Below are positions 53,943 to 64,000 of a stretch of DNA of 64,000 nt, in pieces. The position numbers and the translations under genes are program-made. Each line of letters opens with the position of its first letter. Within the stretch, counting starts at the first letter, position 1. This DNA is from Silene latifolia (taxonomy: Eukaryota > Streptophyta > Magnoliopsida > Caryophyllales > Caryophyllaceae), in assembly GCF_048544455.1 (NCBI RefSeq), contig NC_133538.1, forward strand, positions 255,798,491 to 255,862,490, given 5' to 3'. A model generated the notes under the pieces. It saw only the letters and a program-made list of their open reading frames with translations, was not told where the DNA came from and made no database searches.

Positions 53943-54603
53943 AGTGTTTAATAAAGGTATTTGAAAATAGAGAAAGCCAATCATGGGAAGCAAAACCCTT
54001 ATCAAGTCTTTCATATATTCGATGTGGACTCTCCCTATTGTTGCACCAAGTGAATCTAGGTCCCTTAAAGGGGATATCCATCAGACAATGTAAATTCTTC
54101 CAGTAAGAGAATAAGTTTACTCCTCTGATCAACTTATCACTGCCGCCTAACTTATCAGAAGAGAACTCGACTTGACTGAAATCACCTATAAGCAAAAAGG
54201 GTTTATCAAGGGAATTAAGATGACAGGTAAAATTTTCCCAAACTCCACCCTTTTTTGTAAGATCGGGTTCACCATAAACATAACACAAGTACCACATGCT
54301 ACCCTTACACTGATTAACCAGGAGGATAATAAGATTGCAACTGATAAAGACACATTCTAATTTACAGCTACGTTTCCACCAACCTAGAGCCCCCCCTTTT
54401 AATCCGTTAGCATCACACCCAGCAGACTGAAGGAAACCCATAGGTCGCAGAAGAATATCAACTGATTGTACATCACACTTAGTTTCACTAAGGAAGATGA
54501 AATCTAAACTATTATGAAAAGACCTACATATTGCTCTAATATTAGGAATAGCGGGGGCAAGCGTATCCTTAAGACCCCTGCAATTCCAAGCCAAACCTTT
54601 CAT
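53943..54603 (-). pseudogene. LINE ORF2 N-terminus: endonuclease
   Basis: Starts MKGLAWNCRGLKDTLAP (ATG 54601-54603), the usual beginning of plant L1 ORF2, and has the APE-type endonuclease motifs FLSETKCDV, CYVYGEPD, FLLIGDFSQVEF and PRFTWCNNR with RIYERLDKGFA. The domain breaks off just before the terminal catalytic segment. The last codons in the open frame (to 53890) come from the H LTR. The upstream extension of the frame to 54651 is not needed. Confidence 0.88.
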
Positions 54604-55990
54604 GGAAAACAATGAGGTTGAGACCACCACATCCGGGCCACCCAACAGCATTGCCAGACACCAACTTCACCCTACCAAGCACATCTCATACGGGAACCCA
54701 AAACCCGGAAACTGACTCCATCAGAAACACCATCTCCGAACCATCCAACTCAACTAACAAGATCACACGAACACAAAAGAGACACTACACCTAGATACAC
54801 CATTCCGAAAAGATAGAGAAAGGACCCGACGACCACCATGATAACCAACATAGAAGCCAAAAACCATCGGCACCCACACATACCAAAAGTGCAAAACCAA
54901 CATATCTCAACGACTCGAAATACGATAGGTACAGAAACCTCAAAGACACTTGGAATCAGCAGAAACAAGAGATGGAATTGAAGACCCTCCAACAAGCAGA
55001 CAAGGTGGACCAAGACACCCGAAACACGACAAGACACCTCCCGGAACCACCGCCAAGCAAGCAAACAAACCAAGCGACACAAGGAGAGGGAGCGACAGGT
55101 GGGGGAAATGGGGGGATTACTGTATCGGACCCAAAAGGCAGCCACTTAGGAGAGTAGCAACCTCAACAGATGAGTTAACCTCATCGACTCAAACAAACCA
55201 AGTCATAAACAAGACCAACAATCCAGGGGTGGGGGGAATGGGGGATCACTCCTGGATTGAGAACGAAAAATGGCGGTGACAGGACAAGGTACTTAAGGGG
55301 ACCGGTCAAATAACTCTTTAAACTTATTATAAAATATAAACTTGTAAATAAAATCGTATGACTAAACCATCATAAAGATAGTACACCACCAAAGACTTGT
55401 CACTTATTATACTTTTAAGGAGATACAAATCCATCTCCTATAATAACTCCTTGCCTATTAATAAGAACGACATAAGACATCACCAAAATCAAAACCCAAC
55501 ACCTCCCATGATGAAAGTAAGGAGGCCAAAGAAGAAAGCAACAACAGACCCGCCAAAGAGGGTTAAAGCTTCTATATGATAAAGCAAAGTCGAAAAAGCC
55601 GCCATTAAAGGAGCATCCAGCTCAATCAACGGAGGAACACGGAAAGACGAAGAGCGAGACTCTTCAAAATCAAATAAACTACTCAGACTTGTCACAAGAT
55701 GGAACCGACAACAAACGAAAAAGCAACGGGAGTGATCCAACCCGTGACCCACAAATAGACGGGTCAAACTATCAAAACGGAGAAAATGAATCACAGGAGT
55801 ACCGGAAAAATGCAAAATAGAATGAGATACAAAACATCACCGGCGATAGGCCAGGTCGGACCCATCCCCGGCTACATAGCAGCGGCGACGGAATGGCAGA
55901 TGGAAGGAGCTGCGGGAAAATAAAGTTGATAAAAGGGGGTTTTTGGGATATGAGATGCGTCGAATCGCCGGAGATATTGGGCTCATAAAA
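54604..55990 (-). other. LINE 5' region, ORF1 not recognised
   Basis: Sequence 5' of the endonuclease on the minus strand. I expected an ORF1 with an RNA-binding domain and zinc knuckle; none of the short frames shows it. The stretch is G/T-rich on the minus strand, unlike the AT-rich DNA beyond about 55990, so it probably belongs to the LINE. Confidence 0.4.
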
Positions 55991-56338
55991 TCTTACCATA
56001 AACTAGCTCATATAATTATGAACTAGATGAGGCTTAAGTATTACACACATTTTTTTCCAAGTTATATTTTACTCAAACGTATGAAATTTGTTTGAAAGGA
56101 GAAATTATCTTTCAACGAAAAATAACCATATTAACCCGTGCAATTATTTGGTGGCAGCTTCAAAAACAATAAAGCTCTTAATCTTTATTTTTTAAAGTTA
56201 TTTGATAGTAATAAATCTTAAATAGCAAATCCATGCAATTTGCAAGTGATTTTATTAAATGATGGCAGAAGTTATATAAATATTAAAAATAATAATTTGT
56301 TTAGATATTATTTGATACATAATCTATAATATACTTAA
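55991..56338. other. AT-rich intergenic DNA
   Basis: No gene. The last nine bases (56330-56338, TATACTTAA) are the left TSD copy of the Mutator-like element. Confidence 0.5.
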
Positions 56339-57198
56339 GGATAAATTGCAAAATACTACCTATTAAAGTCAAAAAATTTTAACAAACTACATATTATACT
56401 CTTTTGTTCAAAGTACTACCTATAAAGTTACTAATTTTCTTAAATTGCTATCTTATACCTTAATAAGGTCTTATTTGAGGTAAAATAATCAAAAACTCAA
56501 ATTGTAAAGTTATAATAATTTGATTTACCCAAATTTTCCCTCTTTAAACACCCACTTAACACCATCTTCCTCACTTTTTATAGCCACCACAAGAATCATC
56601 ATCCACCACTACCACGAAGTCACCACAATCCCACTATTTTCGACGTTTGCCATACCTACCACCACCACCACCTAATCCAGCCACGCACTAATCCGTATCA
56701 GCCACCCGTATAATGCCGCCCAAGTCCCACCTTTAACCCACCACAAACACCTTAAGTCCCCACCAATCGAAAACCCGAGATCTAAGGAGGACGATTCTGC
56801 AATGATAGTAGGAGGTCGTAGTGTAATAGTGGTCACTTAGAGTGAGACAAATAGTGGTGGGTGTTGAAGGTGGTTATTATTAGTGGTGGTTGTTGATGAG
56901 AGTGGTGGATGTTGATGGTGGTGGTGGTGGTGGATGGATGAGTATGATGAATAAGGAAGAGTAAAAATGGATTAGGATTAGTATAAAGGTAGTATGAGTA
57001 GATTATTTAGGATTAAATTTAAAAAGGGGATTACTTAATGAAATTCACTTAATAGCTATCAATTAAATTCTTAATCCAGTAATTAAGTAGTAACTTTGGG
57101 AAAGTTGTAACTTTGTAGGTAGTAATTTGAATAAAAAATATAATATGTAGTATTTTGAAAAATTCTGAATATAATAGGTAGTAGCTTGCAAATCGGCC
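56339..57198. mobile_element. Mutator-like non-autonomous foldback element, 860 bp
   Basis: TSD TATACTTAA (9 bp) at 56330-56338 and 57199-57207. Left end GGATAAATTGCAAAATACTA and right end (other strand) GGCCGATTTGCAAGCTACTA continue as imperfect inverted repeats of about 100 bases with the shared text TACTACCTATTA and ACTACATATTATA. The inner part has CCACCA-rich sequence on the left and GGTGGT-rich on the right, extending the foldback. There is no transposase. A 9-bp duplication with long inverted repeats is characteristic of Mutator-like elements. Confidence 0.9.
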
Positions 57199-58299
57199 TA
57201 TACTTAATTATTTTAATACATTGATGGTTTATATCTTCGAGTCTTTAACCCACCAGGTCGGATTTTGAGACTAAATTAACTGGTCATTTTAAGTCTGGGC
57301 CACTCATACCGCCTTGAAAAATGACGGATCGAGTTGGGGTTATTGTTTGGCTCATATTTTGACATGATTATTATTCATGTCAATATCAATAAAACCAAAA
57401 TGTAAACTCATTTAATTAAATATATTATATTATATAATTAATAGACTATACTATTAGTTGTATTACAAGTGATGGTTTAGAATTCGAACTCTGTACTAAA
57501 GTTTTCGAGTTTTGTTTTAAAGAATCTGAGCTGCTGTAAAGTTTCTGAACTCACACACTTAAACATAAAAAAATTGTACATAAGCTCGAATAAATGTATA
57601 GTGGTTGTACAATACTTATTATAAAACCAGAGATATAGTAGTATTGGAGTTTAGTATATGGTTAATACTTATTATACCGATATTTATATGCGAGAATAAG
57701 ATTTTCAAAAATATGAAATCTATAATATTAAAAAAATTTAATAGCATACTCGTGCAATTTGCAATATAGCTGGTCACTTGGTCGGATGCTCGGTTGTGTC
57801 ATACAAGTAAGGTTGGAATAGGGGTCGGTCAAACACGGGTTGGATCAAATGGGTTATGGGTTAAAGTTAGAGTACAAATTTTAAAAATGTTTCTAACGTC
57901 TTTTATTTTGCGATTTTGAAGTCGAAAACATATTTTTTTTGAAAATAAAATCATAGTTAATATATATCTACCCATGTTCAAATTATTGTATATAAGTCCA
58001 AAATGTATATCTTCACAAGTTAATATATTGAAGGGGGTGAGTTAAAATATACAATGCGGTTTATCATATGTATACGATGTTGTACATGTTTAATGAAATT
58101 TCATGACGGGTATTAGTAGATCAACAAAATCGTTTATAAAACAAGCATATTGTATGCAGTATGCTACGAACTTCGATTGTGGAGGTAATAGTAATCAACC
58201 TAAATTAACATGTATTTATGACACAAAATATCAAAACAATAATAGCCTAAATCATTATTTTCTTACGTTCTTAATAATAACAAATTTGAATAGTGAACC
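57199..58299. other. AT-rich intergenic DNA
   Basis: No ORF with recognisable content. It begins with the right TSD copy of the Mutator-like element. Confidence 0.5.
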
Positions 58300-59768
58300 T
58301 GTAACACCCCCATACTCCAAGTGCCTTACCAGGACCACTCAGGTATAAGGATGCTACCATCTCGGTTACCCGAGGCATGATAATCATATGACAATAAAGA
58401 AACATACTTTATCAAATAAGTTTAAGTGATTACATTACAAAACCAACTGTAAGCAAAATACAACTGTTCTCAAACTATAAACCAACTGAAAGGAACTGTT
58501 CTAATAAACACAGCGGAAGACTAAAGACTCTGATATGTGATGACTCCATCCCCAACTAGATCCCACGCGTATCCAAGATATACCGCAAGCAATCGCTCAC
58601 CACCCCGAATGGATCACCACGTTTTTAAAACATTTAAACGGGTCGAGTACTAATCACACAACTTATATATATATATATCAACAAGAAGATACATGAATGA
58701 CTTAACCGTCACACATACACACAACTACTCCAATCCCATCAATCTCAATCACCGATCGTCCTTTGGACCGCCCGAGTGGGGGACCGCAGCTGCCGTTCCC
58801 ACCTAAGCCCCGCTCATCATACCGAGCGATAACCCCGTCCCATTAATGTGCACATCCCCTTCCGTGGCGGGTTCCACGAAGGGCGAAACTAGGGCGTGAA
58901 GTCACTCCCGCAAGTGACTCCACTCAACCGAGAACGCATCTCGAGAACCATAGACAACCAATCACAATCACAACATCAACAACCGTTTGAATCTATCAAC
59001 AATGTACAATCACAATCACAGTAGTCACAATATAATCACTATATCAAACAATCAATCTCACACATCAACAATCATCCCATTATGGGACTAAATCGAGTAG
59101 GGAATCCTACCGGAAAGCATAATTATCGACGGTCTCTACAATTTGTATCAAAAAGGCTCTTCTACAAAACCTCCTCCTATCATACAACATACAAACACTA
59201 CCGAATCACAATCTACACAAAAACCCCCAAATCCCTAAATTAGGGTTTAACCAAATCAAAGGAAATACAATAAAAGGGTACATAGATCTTACCCTCGACG
59301 CAAGGAACTCAACGGTACGAACAACGACAAGAATCGACCGTCGAACTCCGGAATTGCTAAGAATGCGATTAAGAAGATGGACTTGTTTGCTTTCTCTCTT
59401 AAACAGGAATTTAGGTTTTGTAAAAGTGGTTTAGAATAATGACGACGAAGCTTAAATACCTTAATCGCATAATTAACAAAACCCGAGAAAACTCTCCGTA
59501 AAACCGGACACTCGATCGAGTACCCAAGGTACTCGATCGAGTACCCCCCTACTCGATCGAGTGCCTAAGGCTACTTGATAGAGTACCCCTTACTCTATCG
59601 AGTACCTAAGGCTACTTGATAGAGTACCCCCTTACTCTATCGAGTACCTAAGGCTACTTGATAGAGTACCCTCAGTCGAAACTTTTCTAAAACGCAACTT
59701 ACCCTTACTCGACAGAGTAAGGCCTACTCGATAGAGTACCCCAAGACTTATAAATACGGAGTATTACA
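58300..59768 (-). repeat. K 3' LTR
   Basis: Edges TGTAACACCCCC and AGTATTACA, 1469 bp. A palindrome cluster at 59508-59745 has exact ACTCGATCGAGT units and a thrice-repeated degenerate pair (CTACTTGATAGAGTACC with CTTACTCTATCGAGTACC). Confidence 0.92.
59508..59745. repeat. palindrome cluster in the K 3' LTR
   Basis: About ten units. Three start at the left as exact ACTCGATCGAGT; the following ones alternate ACTTGATAGAGT and ACTCTATCGAGT and form a local tandem array with a period near 46. Confidence 0.85.
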
Positions 59769-59783
59769 GTCTTCCCTCCTTAA
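59769..59783 (-). other. polypurine tract of K
   Basis: Minus strand TTAAGGAGGGAAGAC abutting the LTR edge. Confidence 0.85.
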
Positions 59784-59786
59784 AAA

Positions 59787-60369
59787 GAACTTTGTCCCCG
59801 AAGTTCAACCCATACTCTAAAAACAACCATACTAACTCGACCAAGACACAACAACATAACTAAGAACTCAAAAACTCGACCAAACATAAAACATGAACTC
59901 TTAACACCCACTCCACCAACTATGTTTACTTCCTTAACATGACTCACGATATCGCATCCACCACATATATATCTCTCACGACACCAACTTCATACATAAC
60001 CAACCACCATCCACTAACACTGCTAGCTCCATAATATCATCCACTATCAAATCCAAAATCAAGACACTCCTAGACATCAAACGGAATGTTACATTCTATC
60101 ACCCTTAAAAGGAACTTCGTCCTCGAAGTTTACTCAGACTCATAACATCATCCTCCAACTGTCAACATTATATAAAATATTCCCACACTCTGAAGCATCA
60201 CACTACTACAAGCACGGCCATGGCCTTTTATAAGTATTATCCACAAAACAAATCCCTCCTTTACACTACGCTAACACTCTACTTCCAATTATATTACAAC
60301 ATGCACCACCATGAAACTCTCTTTTATCGCCTCCTACTCCTCTTAAGATAAATGTTACGTCCTCGTAAC
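59787..60369 (-). other. three GRGGAC-loop hairpins of K
   Basis: On the minus strand: GTTAC-GAGGAC-GTAAC (60354-60369), AACTTC-GAGGAC-GAAGTT (60113-60130) and GAACTTC-GGGGAC-AAAGTTC (59787-59806; the loop-closing pair is lost). Order and spacing match G. Confidence 0.82.
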
Positions 60370-63124
60370 TCACTAATACTAAATCCTAGATATATCTTTT
60401 CATAATCCTCATCACCGCCGCATGTCAAAGATAACCACCTATAATCTAAACACTCGCCATGCACCTACCCAAGGCTCACTTACTTAAGCAACTCTCATAC
60501 TTCACTTCTCTCGTCACACCACCTAACCTATACCACAAAATCCTTAATTTAACCCAAAACTTCACTTGTTCCCTATTACCGCAACATGACACACCTCTCT
60601 ATATAAACTACATAAAACTCTTACCACCAAAAGCATAACTCACGATCCACACTTGTTACGTACACTCACACTAGATCCTCAAGTTCCTTTCTTTTATTAC
60701 CGCAAGCCTCATACATAACTTAACACGACACTAATTACTCAACGCCCTACACTCCTTTGTCTCAACAAAGGATTATGAACCACCCGCATATATCGATCAT
60801 TACTACACATGTTCTACGAATCACTTGCCATTACCATGTCCACTAAAGCCTTATCTAGAACAAGATCAAAATTCTTGTAACAACCTCTCACAACCGTGTC
60901 CCATCAACAGAATATCACTATACCATGACAACAACGAAAACATATTCAACTCTATTTCATATCATATTCTACCTCATTCTTAACTTAACCTGGTAAAGAA
61001 AACATCAATAAGCAAGACAACTGTCTACATGTTCAACCAAAACTCACAAAGAACAACAAAGAAACAAAACAACAATCTATGTATAATCGGTATGCACTTT
61101 CGAAAACTCGTATCATAATCATCCCGCCTACTCCACCACAACCGGTGACGACATCACAACACCGCCACCAATGACCACACCGTAGTGCGAAAATACCCGC
61201 ATCACAACACTAAATATCGAGCCCGGATCACCACCCGAGGCACCACAACCACATCGATAGACATCACAACTACATACAATTCCATAAATACGACTGGAAA
61301 TAACCTTTCGGACAAGAAAACTTACTCAAATCCACTTTACTCAATCACAACGCAACATATTATATGAATAAACAGATAAGCATCTCATGAACATCATCTC
61401 TACCATTTCATGGAATACACGTGTGTTATTAATACACATAAAATTATAACTAGCCATGTCAAATTAATCAAATTATTACCTTTTTGGATATCATTCAATT
61501 AAACTACCGTGTCCAACATATATATTACAGAACATTCATAAAACAGCTTTATAATTATCACACCATACCACTTCTTGTGAGGTCAGAACCTCACACAAAC
61601 ATTTACACATATCGTAGACCCGTAATCACAACCAACTAGTCAATCCTGACCACGTAAGTTACCACTCAACAAAGGTTACCTGTTGTCCGAGCTTAACTCG
61701 CATGCCCCTCATCACATTCTTCCATTCGCATCACCAGCACCTTCTGCCATACATAACCATACCGCTAACACTCATTATGCGAAACCACCTCCTAAGACTA
61801 TGTCTTATACTTCCTGACAACCATACTTTTATCAATTCAGTCTTTAGAAAATTAGCCTCTTTAGAATTGCCACTTTTCTAATATACCCTTACCCTTAACC
61901 ACTAGTCAAAGACCATAACACTACCACTGTCCGGGCATCAAACCTCTTCACTCATCTCTAAACATCATGATTTCTTTTCTATCTTTGGTTAACATCCCAA
62001 ACAACGAACATCAAATCCATGAACAAAATTACCTCAACATTCTTCCCAATATTTTCCTTAATTGAATCATCATCCATTTCTCCACCAAAATCTCATATCA
62101 TGTAGATATTCTACTAACTTCTTACTTTCCTTAATTTCTCGAAACTCATTATTAAACATGTTGTCCTGAAGCTCCCATATAACCATTAACTAACATCGTC
62201 ATGATAATATCACACATTTCGATGATTCCTTACCTTTATATCACATAACTCCGGTGAATATTTTCCTCGGCTTACTTTTATCCTTCTTTTCTCTTTACAC
62301 TCAATAATACCAATTAATAGTTCAACTCCTTATTCCTTCTAGCTAACTCTTTAGAAATCCATGTACCCCTTCGTTACTCCAAAACTCGAATTCCATTATT
62401 TTCTACCGACATCATCCCACTCTTTCTTACCATGGATCTTCTCTTATTATGCTATCACTCACACTTGCCACTAATCTATCCATAGAATCAACGTTTAATG
62501 TTCAAACAATTGCATCTCCTTTTTTACATCTCTAGAAATCATAATTCATTTAATACCGTTAATTACCCAAGGAAATCACACAGTAGTTTCGTCTCTCGAT
62601 AACACAAATTTCCAAACTCAGTCACTACCTGCAAATCCACGTCGCGACATGTCCCATTAAGTTCGCTATATACCACTATTTCCAAACGACCTTTCATTAC
62701 ATATGTTCTTACTCAACACTATTTCTAACCATCTCCCTCCATAATTTATTATACATCTCAGGTTGCTACTATCCACATCCTTTCTTTCAATCTTTTCATT
62801 CTCACGTTCCTTAAACTTACATCATGCCTTGCCCACATTCACTTACATTTTCATTACTCAACATACAATCATGTCACTCATCTCGTCTCACACAACATGC
62901 TCTATGCCTCAATTAAGTCTTACTAATCCCAACACATATAAATCATGTCCTCCCCACCGAACTCATACTCATCATAGGTGCCACTCTTTACACCACAAAA
63001 TTGGGTAACTTACGCGTCAAGACCAACATACATGTAAAACAATGCATAAAGAAGCAAAATAACGCCTTTGAATTAAACATAATATGCAACGAAGTCAAAA
63101 GATAAACATATGACCCAAAATAGG

Positions 63125-63300
63125 GGTCACTAGATCGAGTACAGGCCACTCGATCGAGTAAGGGACTTACTCGATCGAGTAGATGAAGATCAGAAGCACG
63201 TAAAACAAATCACCAGGGCTACTCGATCGAGTAGCTAAGGTACTCGATCGAGTGCCCCCTTACTCGATCGAGTACCAAGGATACTCGATCGAGTACCCCA
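63125..63300. repeat. ACTCGATCGAGT cluster in the K leader
   Basis: Seven units, mostly exact, at the position equivalent to 29955-30115 in G. Confidence 0.85.
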
Positions 63301-64000
63301 ATTCTCAAGCCTTTGTCCAGTTTTCAGTAAAACAGCCATAACTCACTCATTTCTTGGTCGTTTTGGGTGTGTGACCTATCGTTGGAATCGTAAAAGAACA
63401 AGCTATCACCTCCAATTGGAATCACATTAAAATCATTTACGTATCTCAAGTTATAACAGTTTAAAGACAACTTTGCTGTAATCAGACGACATAATTATTT
63501 GATTTTTACTTCCAAACAACTTAAACAACAACCAAGTTAAACGAAAACAACCCAATACTCATGAAACCAGTAGCCCCAATCACATATTATTATTTTCGAA
63601 AACAACGCAACAACATTCATCATGCACTACCCACATGCTTTTATTCTATAGCCTTTCGTAAGACAAATCATACTCATACATTACATATCCTATTCCATGT
63701 TACTAACATAACAACACTATAAAATAACTTCCATTATATAACCTGCTTAATCCGGAACCATGTTATCATACCACGATGATTCATCTTTTTCCACTAATTC
63801 ATCCATCATACCACATATTTACCCACCATATACGTTCAACATATTCACCCAAAGCACATGTTCAATTCATACTCCTAACCTTCTGTACTTTTACTCAACA
63901 CGACAACAACAACATGTATACTTACACATCGCTTTATATATATATATATATAGACAAAACACTTTTCCTTACGTAATTATAACATGTCAAATTACATGTA

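Larger units (their letters stand above)
58300..64000 (-). mobile_element. K: second non-coding G-type LTR element, cut by the window edge
   Basis: 3' LTR (58300-59768), polypurine tract, and 4.2 kb of interior that matches the interior of G in reverse orientation throughout, including the three hairpins, the relic LTR boundary (about 60086-60105) and the palindrome cluster at 63125-63300. No gag or pol. By comparison with G about 250 bases of interior and the 5' LTR lie beyond 64000. Confidence 0.9.

Noticed and set aside
54950..55279. Plus-strand ORFs rich in Gln/Thr/Gly
   Set aside because: Antisense to the LINE, overlapping in two frames; likely compositional.
39790..55990. Target-site duplication of the LINE
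   Set aside because: I compared the sequence left of the oligo(A) tail with the region around 55900-56100 and found no convincing match; the 5' end is uncertain.
58103..58348. 81-codon ORF before K
   Set aside because: Crosses the K LTR boundary at 58300 and has no recognisable domain.

Overview
This window is repeat-rich nuclear DNA of a flowering plant. It is built almost entirely of LTR retrotransposons of two Ty3/gypsy lineages: chromoviruses with an initiator-Met tRNA primer site, and Athila-like elements with an Asp tRNA primer site. It also holds an L1-type LINE, two CACTA transposons and a Mutator-like inverted-repeat element. A dicot of the Caryophyllales is plausible from the general look of a Stowaway-like MITE and the repeats, but this is a weak inference. 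The only host-gene-like sequence is at the far left: a plus-strand ORF of 195 codons (151-738) resembling the XS/RRM-fold family, and a tail-to-tail decayed paralogue (1026-1560, minus) with two in-frame stops.

From 2.1 to 38.9 kb there is a nested stack that target-site duplications (TSDs) resolve. The 3' LTR of chromovirus-type element B (2750-3613 and 38453-38926) is split by chromovirus A (3614-38447, minus strand, TSD CCTGT). A is split by a 1412-bp CACTA element (6983-8394, TSD TTT) in its RNase H region. A is split again at its gag start by a composite block (10991-36515). That block is a truncated plus-strand Athila-like LTR (P) joined to a minus-strand Athila-like element E (12106-36515). 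E keeps gag and protease but has lost RT, RNase H and integrase. E is itself split by the Athila-like element F (15596-26008, TSD ACAAC) and by G, a non-coding chromovirus-type element (27566-34989, TSD TATAT).

From 39.8 to 56 kb lies a minus-strand L1-type LINE. Its endonuclease half (53943-54603) and post-RT/RNase H half (39823-41709) are separated by the Athila-like element H (41713-53942); the LINE reverse transcriptase core is missing. H carries gag, protease, RT, RNase H, integrase and a downstream ATHILA ORF-1/envelope-like gene, all interrupted by stops or frameshifts. The right end holds a Mutator-like foldback element (56339-57198, 9-bp TSD TATACTTAA), AT-rich intergenic DNA, and the 3' part of a second non-coding G-type element K (58300 to the window edge).

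The most unusual signal cuts across families. Short dyad-symmetric motifs with a CGATCG core (ACTCGATCGAGT, GGTCGATCGACC, AGTCGATCGACT) form irregular clusters beside the LTR promoters of both chromoviruses and Athila-like elements. In the Athila-like elements they recur in the 3' non-coding region and inside the coding linker between gag and protease, always in the same codon phase, so they encode TRSS or GRST repeats. Each element uses its own variant at all its sites. Two RNA hairpin families next to polypurine tracts, with apparent compensatory stem changes, are the second set of candidates. Almost every retroelement ORF is damaged, so autonomous movement from this locus is unlikely.
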